The notes under the pieces are model-generated. The model saw only the letters and a list, made by a program, of their open reading frames with translations. It made no database searches and was not told the origin of the DNA. The position numbers and the translations under genes were made by a program. Positions 7,349 to 14,013 of a stretch of DNA of 17,702 nucleotides are shown here, one piece after another. Location: NCBI GenBank assembly GCA_945873675.1, contig CAMCEP010000027.1:1-17702 (forward strand). Reading direction: 5' to 3'. The first letter of the stretch is position 1. The number at the start of each line of letters is the position of its first letter. This stretch comes from Asaia bogorensis (GTDB lineage Bacteria > Pseudomonadota > Alphaproteobacteria > Acetobacterales > Acetobacteraceae).

Positions 7349-8478
7349 GGCAGCGCCTCACGCGGGGGCGCCTTCCGCGGCAAGCCGGGGGCGCCGGCAA
7401 GCCACCAGGCGGAAATCACGCCAGGCAGGATCGCATGCAGCCAGATCAGCCAGATCAGCCCATCGCGCCGGGCCGCCGCATTGCTGATGGTCAGGCCAAG
7501 CGCCAGCAGCGCCACCATGATGCCGATGCCAAGCACAACGCCAAAGCCACCACCATGGCGGCGGAATTGCCCGGTGAGCGCGACCGCCAGCCCAACCAGC
7601 GCAAAGGACAGCGCGGTCAGCGGGCTTGCCATCCGTTGATGCGCCTCTGCCCGGAAGCGCCGGAGATCACGAGGGCGCAGCCCTTCTGCGGGATCCGGGT
7701 CCAGCAATTCGGCAATGGAGCGTTCGCGGCTGTCGCGGCTGCGCGTTTCTTCGCTACGCGCGACGCGGGCCAAATCAACGCTGTTTTCGGAAAAGCTCAG
7801 CACTGTCAGGCGTGGCGGCGCGCCAGAGGCGCCCTTTTCCATTTGCTGGCGCACACCATCATAAAGCGTCACGCGCGGGCCTTCCCTGCCGGCGCTAATG
7901 CGCCCGGATTGCGCCAGGATGGTCACCGCGCCGCCCGCTTCGCGCTGGTCATGCACCATAATCCCGCGCAGCGTGCCATCGGCTTCGCGCTTGCGGGCAT
8001 GGACGGTCAGATCATTGCCGAGAGTTGAAAAAACCCCTTCCTGCAACAGCACGCCCACCAATTGATTGCGGATTTCAAACTGCCATTGCCGGAAGGCGGT
8101 ATGGCTGAGCGGCACCAGCCAAAAATTCAGGAAGGCCATCACGGCCACCACCAAAAGTCCCAGCGCCAAGGCAGGGCGCGCGATTTGCCAATTGGAAAGC
8201 CCAGCCGCGCGCATCACCACCAATTCACGGTCCCCCGCCAGGCGCAAATGCACGAACAGCATCACAATGAAGGTCGTGATCGGCAGAATGACCGAAAAGA
8301 AGGAAGGCAATAAAAGACTGGTCAATTCAAAAAACACTGCGAGTGACAGCCCGCGATCCAACACCAATTCAATGAAGCGCAAGGATTGCGTCAGCCAGAC
8401 AAGCGCCGCCAGACCCACCGTGACGGCAAGCAGGGCCAGCGCAAGCTGACGGAACAAATAGCGGTCGAGCAGGGTCAT
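7345..8478 (-). CDS. lptF: LPS export ABC transporter permease LptF
   Basis: A 377-residue (from ATG 8478) or 381-residue (from GTG 8490) YjgP/YjgQ permease, partner of LptG in LptB2FG. It begins MTLLDRYLFRQLALALL, the characteristic LptF opening. N-terminal hydrophobic segments lie at about 10-30, 48-75 and 98-120. The coupling phrase GDRELVVMRAAGLSNWQIARP follows the second segment, then comes the periplasmic domain, and three more hydrophobic segments end the protein. I prefer ATG 8478 because the family start matches and GGGTGG lies nine bases upstream; GTG 8490 has no spaced ribosome site. The gap to the upstream FAD oxidoreductase is about 50 bases, so the lpt genes may share its transcript or have a promoter inside its 3' end. 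The TGA overlaps lptG by four bases. Confidence 0.95.
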   Translation of the reverse strand: MTLLDRYLFRQLALALLAVTVGLAALVWLTQSLRFIELVLDRGLSLAVFFELTSLLLPSFFSVILPITTFIVMLFVHLRLAGDRELVVMRAAGLSNWQIARPALALGLLVVAVMAFLNFWLVPLSHTAFRQWQFEIRNQLVGVLLQEGVFSTLGNDLTVHARKREADGTLRGIMVHDQREAGGAVTILAQSGRISAGREGPRVTLYDGVRQQMEKGASGAPPRLTVLSFSENSVDLARVARSEETRSRDSRERSIAELLDPDPAEGLRPRDLRRFRAEAHQRMASPLTALSFALVGLAVALTGQFRRHGGGFGVVLGIGIMVALLALGLTISNAAARRDGLIWLIWLHAILPGVISAWWLAGAPGLPRKAPPREALP

Positions 8479-8529
8479 AAGCCGCGCCACCCTACCCGCT
8501 TGGCGCCCATGCCGAAAGCGGCACGGGCT

Positions 8530-9948
8530 TCAGGGCAGCACCTTGCCGGGGTTCATCAGCCCTTTCGGGTCCAGCGCTGCCTTGATTTGCCGCATCACAG
8601 CCAATTCAGCGCCGCCGCGCCATTCTTCCATCATATCGGTCTTGAGCTGCCCGATGCCGTGTTCCGCGCTGAAGGACCCATCCAGATCCCGCACCACTTC
8701 ATTCACGCAATCCATGATGTCGTGGCTGCGTGCCAAGAAAGCCGCCGGATCAGCGCCTTCGGGCTGCACCAGATTCACATGGATATTGCCATCGCCCATA
8801 TGGCCGAAAGGCATGGGGCGAATGCCCGGGATCAGCTTGCGGCAGGCTTCCGAGGCACGTTCGATCAGCTCCGGCACGCGGGAGACGGGGACGGAGACAT
8901 CATTCTTCACCGAAGCGCCGGCCTTGCGCTGGGCTTCGGTATGTTCTTCGCGAATCCGCCAAATCGCGGCGCGCTGCGCTTCGCTTTCAGCCAGCACGGC
9001 ATCCAGCACTTCGCCTGATTCCATCGCTGGTGCCAGTACAAGCTCCGCCAAGCCGCGCAAATCCGCATCAGGCCGGGTGGAGGCCAGATCAATCAGCACA
9101 TAATGGCCAGCGCGCTCCGCAAGCGGCAGGGTGACGCCGGGGATGAGTTGCACGGTCAGATCAACGCCATCGCCTGACATATATTCAAAGGCGCGGATCG
9201 CGCTTTCATCATTGTCCCGAAAGCGGCGAAACAGGCCAAGTGCCGCTTCGGCGTCCCGCACGGCGGCGAAGATCACCTCATTGGCGCGGGGGCGTGCGAA
9301 AAGCTTCAAGACGGCAGCGGTAATGATGCCAAGCGTGCCTTCCGCACCAACAAAAACATGGCGTAGCGCATAGCCGGTATTGTCTTTGCGCAAGCGCCTT
9401 AAGCCATGCCAGATGCTGCCATCAGGCAGCACCACTTCCAGCCCCAGCATCAATTCCCGCGCATTGCCGTAGCGCACGGTGTTGTTGCCGCCGGCATTGG
9501 TGGACAGCACGCCACCGATCATGGCTGTGCCTTCACCCCCGAAACTAAGGGGGAAAAGACAGCCCGCGGCGGCGGCGGCTTCCTGCGCGGTTTTCACCAC
9601 AACGCCCGCCTCGGCGGTCATGGTCATATCCACCGGATCAAGGTCTCGGATACGGTTCATGCGCGCGAGTGAGACAATCACCGCCCGCCCGGAAGCATCC
9701 GGCGTGGCACCACCCACCATGGAGGTATTGCCCCCCTGCGGCACAATGGCGATGCCGGCGGCGGCGCAAAGCCTGACCGCTTCGGCCAATTCGGCCGTAT
9801 TGGCGGGGCGGAGCAGCGCCATGGCGCGGCCCTGATAAAGGCTTCGCCAATCGGCCAGCGCGGGGGCCAGATCGGTGGGTTCGGTCAGCAGCCCGGCGGG
9901 GCCAAGCAGGCTGGCGAGCGCGGGGGGAAGGGGGGAGGATTCGGCCAT
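8530..9948 (-). CDS. FAD-binding oxidoreductase of the GlcD / D-2-hydroxyacid dehydrogenase family
   Basis: A 472-residue member of the VAO/PCMH flavoprotein family. The FAD-binding half shows VPQGGNTSMVGG (69-80), NAGGNNTVRYG (151-161), KDNTGYAL (188-195) and GAEGTLGIIT (201-210). The C-terminal FAD-oxidase domain shows HMGDGNIHVN (383-392), SAEHGIG (427-433) and the closing DPKGLMNPGK (460-469). Relatives oxidise D-2-hydroxyglutarate, D-lactate or glycolate to the 2-oxoacid and pass electrons to a quinone, cytochrome or electron-transfer flavoprotein. The motifs do not separate these substrates. No signal peptide is visible, so it is probably cytoplasmic. It lies 41 bases downstream of a Bug receptor gene on the same strand, which suggests that the imported acid may be its substrate (inference). 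It is also directly upstream of lptF. Confidence 0.88.
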   Translation of the reverse strand: MAESSPLPPALASLLGPAGLLTEPTDLAPALADWRSLYQGRAMALLRPANTAELAEAVRLCAAAGIAIVPQGGNTSMVGGATPDASGRAVIVSLARMNRIRDLDPVDMTMTAEAGVVVKTAQEAAAAAGCLFPLSFGGEGTAMIGGVLSTNAGGNNTVRYGNARELMLGLEVVLPDGSIWHGLRRLRKDNTGYALRHVFVGAEGTLGIITAAVLKLFARPRANEVIFAAVRDAEAALGLFRRFRDNDESAIRAFEYMSGDGVDLTVQLIPGVTLPLAERAGHYVLIDLASTRPDADLRGLAELVLAPAMESGEVLDAVLAESEAQRAAIWRIREEHTEAQRKAGASVKNDVSVPVSRVPELIERASEACRKLIPGIRPMPFGHMGDGNIHVNLVQPEGADPAAFLARSHDIMDCVNEVVRDLDGSFSAEHGIGQLKTDMMEEWRGGAELAVMRQIKAALDPKGLMNPGKVLP

Positions 9949-9989
9949 GAGCCGTTCAAACCCCGGAGCCCAGCGCGGTCAAGTTCCGC

Positions 9990-10946
9990 CTATTCCACCT
10001 TGATCTCCGCCGCCGTGATCAGCGCCTGCCAGCGGGTGATCTCGGCGGCGTTGAAACGGGCCAATTCCGCCGCATTGGCGGGCATGGGTTCAAAGCCCAG
10101 CGTCGAAAGGCGTTCCACCACCGCGCGGTCACTCAATGCGCGCGCAAGGGCAGCTTCCATGCCGCGCACCGCCTCGGCCGGGGTATTGGCCGGGGCATAG
10201 ACCCCCATCCAGGCGGCGATGTCATAGCCGGCCAGCCCGGCTTCCTGCAGCGTCGGCAGGTTCGGCAGCAGGGCGCTGCGCTGCGCGCCCGTCACCGCCA
10301 AGGGCCGCAGTTCATTCCCGCGCGCCAATGGAATCCCGATGGTGAGGTCCACAATGGCAAAGGAAATCCGCCCCGCCACCAGATCCGTCATGGTATTGGC
10401 AGAGGAGCGATAAGGCACATCCAGCACCTCGGCCCCGATTTGGCGCACAAAACTTTTGCCGGCCGCAAGATAAACCGCCGACCAATGGCCAAAGCTGAAT
10501 TTGCCAGGTTCGGCCTTCAGCGCGGTGATGAAGGCGCCGATGTTTTCCGCCTTCACGCTGGGATGCACGGCGAGCATGAGTGGGAAGATGCCAATGCGCC
10601 CAACCGGGGTGAAATCGCGCACCGGATCATAGGGCAGGCTGCGATAGAGCGCGGGGTTGATCGCCTGGGTGGTGCCAGTGGTGAAGAAGAAGCTGTAGCC
10701 ATCGGGCCTGGCGCGCGCGGCTGCGACCGCGCCGATATTGCCATTCGCACCACCGCGATTTTCGATCACCACCGCCTGGCCGAAATTGCGCCCGAGATGT
10801 TCGGCCAGGATGCGCGCCACGCCATCCGTGCCGCCGCCGGCGGCAAAGGGGACGATGGCGGTGATGGGTCGCTCAGGCCAGGCAGCAAGGGTTGGGGGTG
10901 CGGCAAACGCCATGACGGCGCTGATCATCAAGCCAAGAAGGCGCAT
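9990..10946 (-). CDS. Bug/TctC-family periplasmic solute-binding protein (first copy)
   Basis: A 318-residue tripartite tricarboxylate transporter receptor. Residues 1-22 are a Sec signal peptide (MRLLGLMISAVMAFAAPPTLAA), followed by PERPITAIVPFAAGGGTDGVAR (about 25-45), VIENRGGANGNIGA (60-73) and ARPDGY (79-84), the standard Bug fingerprint around the ligand pocket. Known members bind carboxylates, amino acids, nicotinamide or aromatic acids. No ligand can be assigned here, although an acid is likely given the downstream oxidoreductase. A good Shine-Dalgarno, GGAGAGG, lies just before the ATG (complement of 10950-10956). No TctA or TctB membrane genes occur in the window, so this is an orphan receptor that would use transporter subunits encoded elsewhere or act in sensing. 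It is divergent from the CoA-transferase gene. Confidence 0.93.
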   Translation of the reverse strand: MRLLGLMISAVMAFAAPPTLAAWPERPITAIVPFAAGGGTDGVARILAEHLGRNFGQAVVIENRGGANGNIGAVAAARARPDGYSFFFTTGTTQAINPALYRSLPYDPVRDFTPVGRIGIFPLMLAVHPSVKAENIGAFITALKAEPGKFSFGHWSAVYLAAGKSFVRQIGAEVLDVPYRSSANTMTDLVAGRISFAIVDLTIGIPLARGNELRPLAVTGAQRSALLPNLPTLQEAGLAGYDIAAWMGVYAPANTPAEAVRGMEAALARALSDRAVVERLSTLGFEPMPANAAELARFNAAEITRWQALITAAEIKVE

Positions 10947-10962
10947 TTTCCTCTCCTATCCT

Positions 10963-10979
10963 GCGCGGTTGGTCCGCGC
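10963..10979. repeat. Perfect inverted repeat upstream of the first Bug gene
   Basis: GCGCGG, five bases (TTGGT), then CCGCGC: a perfect 6-bp palindrome 16 bases upstream of the receptor's ATG and just before its Shine-Dalgarno. It may be an operator half-site pair or an mRNA hairpin in the leader. Loop and arm lengths suit either. There is no following U-run, so it is not a terminator. Confidence 0.5.
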
Positions 10980-10987
10980 TTTGGTCA

Positions 10988-11013
10988 TGTGCCGATATGC
11001 TGTGCCGATGCGC
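10988..11013. repeat. 13-bp tandem direct repeat in the divergent control region
   Basis: TGTGCCGATATGC is followed at once by TGTGCCGATGCGC, matching at 11 of 13 positions. A spacing of 13 is not a whole helical turn. It lies between the start codons of the first Bug gene and the CoA-transferase gene, where a regulator controlling both would bind. No regulator gene lies beside it in this window. Confidence 0.5.
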
Positions 11014-11040
11014 CGTGCAGGTCCAGCCCCTTTGTGCTGC

Positions 11041-11070
11041 TTGACAGGCTTTCACCGCGTGCCGAGGCTT
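11041..11070 (+). promoter_or_regulatory. Candidate promoter for the CoA-transferase gene
   Basis: TTGACA at 11041-11046 is a perfect -35 hexamer, but the best -10 at normal distance (AGGCTT, 11065-11070, 18-base spacer) is weak. A direct repeat AGGCTTT (11046-11052 and 11065-11071) overlaps it and could be a regulator site. A start site just downstream would leave a leader of about 20 bases containing the AGGA at 11085-11088 that precedes the GTG. Confidence 0.35.
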
Positions 11071-11097
11071 TTGTCCGATAAGCAAGGATGAAACACC

Positions 11098-12243
11098 GTG
11101 ACCGCTGCGCTGGATGGGCTGATTGTTCTGGATCTCACGAATTTTCTCTCTGGGCCCTATTGCACCATGCTGCTGGGTGACCTTGGCGCTGATGTCATCA
11201 AGGTGGAACGCCCCGATGGCGGCGATGATGCGCGGCGCATGCCGCCTTTTGTGGATGGCCGCAGCCAGCCCTTTGCTGTCTGGAACCGCAACAAGCGCAG
11301 CATCACCGCGGATTTGAAACAGCCCGAGGATATTGAACTGGTCCGCCAATTGGCGCTGCGCGCCGATGTGCTGGTGGAAAATTTCCGCCCCGGTACGCTC
11401 GCCCGACTTGGTCTTGGTTGGGATGAACTCAGCGCCGCCAATCCGCGCCTGATCTGGTGCGCGATTTCAGGCTTTGGCCAGACGGGGCCTTGGGCGGATC
11501 ATGGTGGCTTGGATATGATGGCGCAGGGCATGTCGGGCCTTATGGCCGGCAATGGCCCGCCTGATGGCGAACCCTATCGCCTTCCAATCGCCATTACCGA
11601 TGTCACGGCGGGGATGTTTTCGGCGCTGTCGGTCATGGCCGCCTTGCAGGCGCGCGAAAAAACTGGGCAGGGCCAGCGCATTGATCAATCCCTGTTTGAA
11701 GCCGGTGTGGCGCTTGGCGTTTATGAAGCGGCGCATGTTTTCGCCCATGGCACGCGCCCTTCACGGCTTGGGCAATTGCATCGCGGATCAGCGCCCTATC
11801 GCGTGTTTCAAACTGCCGATGGCTATATCACGCTTGGCGCATCCAAGGAGAAATTCTGGCAGGCGCTGTGCGGCATCATCGGCCAGCCGGAACTGGCCGC
11901 CGATCCACGCTTCAAGACCAATGCCGATCGTGTCGCCAATAATCCTGCGCTGATCGAGATTTTGCAGAATATTTTGGGCACGCGCCCCAGCGCGCATTGG
12001 TTGGCGGCACTTGGCAAGGCCGGCATCCCATCGGAGCAGGTGCTTTCCTATGATGAGGCGCTGGCGCATCCGCAGGGGCAGGCGCGCGGCCTGGTGAGCG
12101 TATTTGAAGACCCTGAACGGGGCCCGATCCAGCATTTGGCATCACCGCTCAGGCTTGAAGGCACGCCCGCACGCATCACCCGCCGCACGCCGGATTTGGG
12201 CGAGCATAATGCAGAAATCCGGGCATGGTTGGCGAAGGGTTGA
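11098..12243 (+). CDS. Family III CoA-transferase (CaiB/BaiF)
   Basis: A 381-residue CaiB/BaiF protein. The N-terminus reads LDGLIVLDLTNFLSGPYCTMLLGDLGADVIKVE in the family manner (CoA-binding fold). VENFRPGTLARLGLG lies at about 93-107, and GGLDMMAQ supplies D139, which aligns with the aspartate that forms the acyl anhydride/CoA-thioester intermediate in formyl-CoA transferase. These cytoplasmic enzymes move CoA between carboxylic acids (for example oxalate, carnitine, 2-hydroxyacids or succinate as donor). The substrate is not predictable from sequence alone. The GTG start at 11098 is preceded by AAGGATG; a nearby ATG at 11088 is out of frame. The stop is two bases before the preferred start of the second Bug gene, so receptor and transferase are co-transcribed and probably serve the same acid. 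Confidence 0.94.
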   Translation: MTAALDGLIVLDLTNFLSGPYCTMLLGDLGADVIKVERPDGGDDARRMPPFVDGRSQPFAVWNRNKRSITADLKQPEDIELVRQLALRADVLVENFRPGTLARLGLGWDELSAANPRLIWCAISGFGQTGPWADHGGLDMMAQGMSGLMAGNGPPDGEPYRLPIAITDVTAGMFSALSVMAALQAREKTGQGQRIDQSLFEAGVALGVYEAAHVFAHGTRPSRLGQLHRGSAPYRVFQTADGYITLGASKEKFWQALCGIIGQPELAADPRFKTNADRVANNPALIEILQNILGTRPSAHWLAALGKAGIPSEQVLSYDEALAHPQGQARGLVSVFEDPERGPIQHLASPLRLEGTPARITRRTPDLGEHNAEIRAWLAKG

Positions 12244-12245
12244 AG

Positions 12246-13205
12246 ATGATTGCGCGGTTGATCTTTGGCTTGTTGTTTGTTTTCGGTCTGCTGGCGCCGG
12301 CAGCGGCGCAAGAGGATTTCCCGAACCGACAAATCAGGCTGATCGTGGTTTTCGCCCCAGGGGGCGGTGCAGATACCTCGGCCCGCGTGGTGGCGGGGCC
12401 CATGTCGCAAATCCTGGGCCGACAGGTGGTGGTGGAAAACCGACCCGGCGGTGTTTATGGCGGGCAAATCGCGGCCACGGCGCGCCCGGATGGTTATACG
12501 TTGATGGCGGATGCTTCGGCCTTTGCGGTGCGCCATAAGCTGCACGCCAATCTTTCCTTTGATTACCTGCGTGATTTCGCGCCGGTGGCACGGCTTTCCA
12601 TCATGCCACTGCTGCTTGTGGTGCCGGTGAATGGGCCAGCCAATCTGCGTGACATGATCACCGCGCTGCGTGCACGCACCGACAAGCCGCATTATTCCGT
12701 GGCTGGGCTTGGGTCTGCTTCGCATTTCGCTGGACTGCATTTCATTCTGCGCAGTGGCATTGATGCGCAGCATGTCGCCTATCGCGGCGGCGCACCTGGC
12801 GCCATGGCGGTGCTGACAGGCGATACCCTGTTCAATTTTGCCACCATGCCGTCTTCGCTGGGCCTGGTACAGGGCAACCGCCTGCGCGCCCTTGCGGTTT
12901 CTGCTGAAAGCCGCACGCCCATTCTGCCAGAAGTACCAACCGTGGCGGAAGCCGCTGATCTGCCAGGCTTTGCCCTTTCAGAATGGATTGGGCTTTATGC
13001 CCCAACCGGGGTGCCGCAGCCCATCATGGCGCGGCTTGCTGACGCCGTGCGGCAAAGCCTGGCCCAGCCCGAGGTGATCAGGCTGTTGGCTAGCCAAGGG
13101 GCAGAAGCGTCCTTTCTTGGCTTACGGGATTTTGCCGGTTTTCTGGCGCAGCAACGTGACCTGCTATCCGATCTGGCGGCACGGGCCGGGATGAAGGCGG
13201 AATAA
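12246..13205 (+). CDS. Bug/TctC-family periplasmic solute-binding protein (second copy)
   Basis: From the ATG at 12246 this is a 319-residue Bug receptor. Residues 1-22 are a signal peptide (MIARLIFGLLFVFGLLAPAAAQ). The fingerprint follows: FPNRQIRLIVVFAPGGGADTSAR (about 25-47), VVVENRPGGVYGGQIAA (61-77) and ARPDGY (79-84). An in-frame ATG at 12225 would overlap the CoA-transferase stop, but 12246 is better: GAAGGG lies about six bases upstream and the signal peptide starts there. It is clearly diverged from the first Bug protein in this window (different glycine loop and C-terminus), so the two probably bind different ligands and are not a recent duplication. It is coupled to the CoA-transferase gene. 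No TctA/TctB genes are present nearby. Confidence 0.92.
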   Translation: MIARLIFGLLFVFGLLAPAAAQEDFPNRQIRLIVVFAPGGGADTSARVVAGPMSQILGRQVVVENRPGGVYGGQIAATARPDGYTLMADASAFAVRHKLHANLSFDYLRDFAPVARLSIMPLLLVVPVNGPANLRDMITALRARTDKPHYSVAGLGSASHFAGLHFILRSGIDAQHVAYRGGAPGAMAVLTGDTLFNFATMPSSLGLVQGNRLRALAVSAESRTPILPEVPTVAEAADLPGFALSEWIGLYAPTGVPQPIMARLADAVRQSLAQPEVIRLLASQGAEASFLGLRDFAGFLAQQRDLLSDLAARAGMKAE

Positions 13206-13383
13206 TTGCCGAGCCACGGCGCAAAAGGCTTGACGCCGCCTGGGTGAAAATTGTCTGATTTTCGCGGGATTTTCGTGCCGTGCCTTGCCGAGTGGTCGTG
13301 GTTTCGACCTCTATCGGGCCCGTCCGGGAAAACCGGGAAAACGCGGCGGGATTTCCGCCGCCATAACAAAAGGGGCTCACGTC
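13206..13383 (+). promoter_or_regulatory. Leader and probable promoter region of the cold-shock gene
   Basis: This 178-base gap lies between the second Bug gene and csp. TTGACG at 13230-13235 could be a -35 box; TCTGAT at 13254-13259 (18-base spacer) is the best, weak, -10 box. A start there would give an untranslated leader of over 100 bases, as cspA-type genes often have. It contains CCGGGAAAA twice in tandem (13324-13332, 13333-13341), a perfect 7-bp hairpin (13343-13361), and an AAAAGGGG ribosome site at 13370-13375. Confidence 0.45.
13343..13361 (+). promoter_or_regulatory. 7-bp hairpin in the csp leader
   Basis: GCGGCGG, loop GATTT, CCGCCGC: a perfect 7-bp GC stem ending about seven bases before the AAAAGGGG ribosome site and 22 bases before the ATG. 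It has no trailing U-run, so it is not an intrinsic terminator. It is well placed to affect ribosome loading or mRNA stability at low temperature. Confidence 0.55.
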
Positions 13384-13587
13384 ATGCCGAATGGCACTGT
13401 TAAATGGTTCAACGCCACCAAGGGCTTTGGTTTCATCCTGCCTGATGATGGCGGCAAGGATGTCTTTGTGCACATCACGGCTGTGCAGAAGGCGGGGCTG
13501 CAAGGGCTCAAGGATAACCAGAAGGTCAGCTTTGAAGTTGCGAGTGAACGCGGCAAGCCGGCAGCAATCAATTTGAAGGTCTTGTAG
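13384..13587 (+). CDS. Cold-shock domain protein (CspA family)
   Basis: A 67-residue single cold-shock domain. It carries the two RNA-binding motifs KGFGFI (RNP1, 13-18) and VFVHI (RNP2, 27-31), preceded by [11 protein letters not shown], the family's near-invariant start. Csp proteins bind single-stranded RNA, melt secondary structure and act as antiterminators or translation helpers in the cytoplasm. Length matches CspA exactly in scale (about 65-70 residues). A longer frame opens upstream at 13285, but the ATG at 13384 follows an AAAAGGGG ribosome site and matches the family start. Whether it is cold-induced cannot be told; the long structured leader is consistent with it. The gene stands alone, with the next gene on the opposite strand. 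Confidence 0.96.
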   Translation: MPNGTVKWFNATKGFGFILPDDGGKDVFVHITAVQKAGLQGLKDNQKVSFEVASERGKPAAINLKVL

Positions 13588-13683
13588 CGCTTTTCTTGAT
13601 CAGCCCGAACGCCGTAGTGGTGATGATGCTGTTTCTTTGGCCGTATGCAGCCAGGCGACTAGATCAATGGCGCTGTCTTGCCT
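13588..13683. other. Convergent gap between csp and the DUF962 gene
   Basis: Two genes end towards each other here, so terminators are expected. I see no GC stem followed by a T-run on either strand. The only inverted repeat noted, TTGATC (13596-13601) with GATCAA (13662-13667), has arms 60 bases apart and is unlikely to be a terminator. Confidence 0.4.
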
Positions 13684-14013
13684 TCAACCAATCCCGTGGC
13701 GGCGGAGCTCATTGCCAAGCCGCCCGGTGATAAAGAAAAAGAACATGCGGAAATCCGCGATCAGCGACCATAACGGGTGGCGAAAGGTCGCGGGGCGGTT
13801 CTTTTCAACAAAGAAATGCCCAATCCAGGCAGGACCATAGCCACAGATCAGCGCCACCAGCAGCAGCCAGTAATTGCCTGAAATAAGCCCAAGCAAAAAC
13901 AGCAAAAGCCCGGCCCCTGTACCGGCGAAATGCAGCGCGCGCGTGGTGGGTTTGGCGTGTTCGCTCAGATAATACGGCCAGAATTCCGCGAAGCTCTTGA
14001 AACCCTCGCTCAT
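13684..14013 (-). CDS. DUF962 / Mpo1-like membrane protein
   Basis: A 109-residue protein of the Mpo1-like (DUF962, yeast YGL010w) family. It starts FAEFWPYYLSEHAKPTTRALHFAG, has two hydrophobic stretches (about 29-45 and 47-64), then GHFFVEKNRPATFRHPLWSL (65-84) and a final hydrophobic run (about 85-97). Histidines H19, H28, H66 and H79 sit at the family's conserved positions. Yeast Mpo1 is an iron-dependent dioxygenase acting on 2-hydroxy fatty acids in alpha-oxidation. Whether this bacterial protein does the same is inference. Its ATG overlaps the glnD stop by four bases (ATGA), so it is translated from the mutS-glnD transcript, a context with no obvious functional link. Confidence 0.85.
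   Translation of the reverse strand: MSEGFKSFAEFWPYYLSEHAKPTTRALHFAGTGAGLLLFLLGLISGNYWLLLVALICGYGPAWIGHFFVEKNRPATFRHPLWSLIADFRMFFFFITGRLGNELRRHGIG

Noticed and set aside
12048..12773. Minus-strand open frame of 241 codons opposite the CoA-transferase and second Bug gene
   Set aside because: It is antisense to two well-marked genes, with Gln/Arg/His-rich composition typical of shadow frames in GC-rich DNA. No domain is recognisable.
13217..13238. CGGCG...CGCCG inverted repeat after the second Bug gene as a terminator
   Set aside because: Only a 5-bp stem with a 12-base loop and no T-run, so it does not qualify as an intrinsic terminator.
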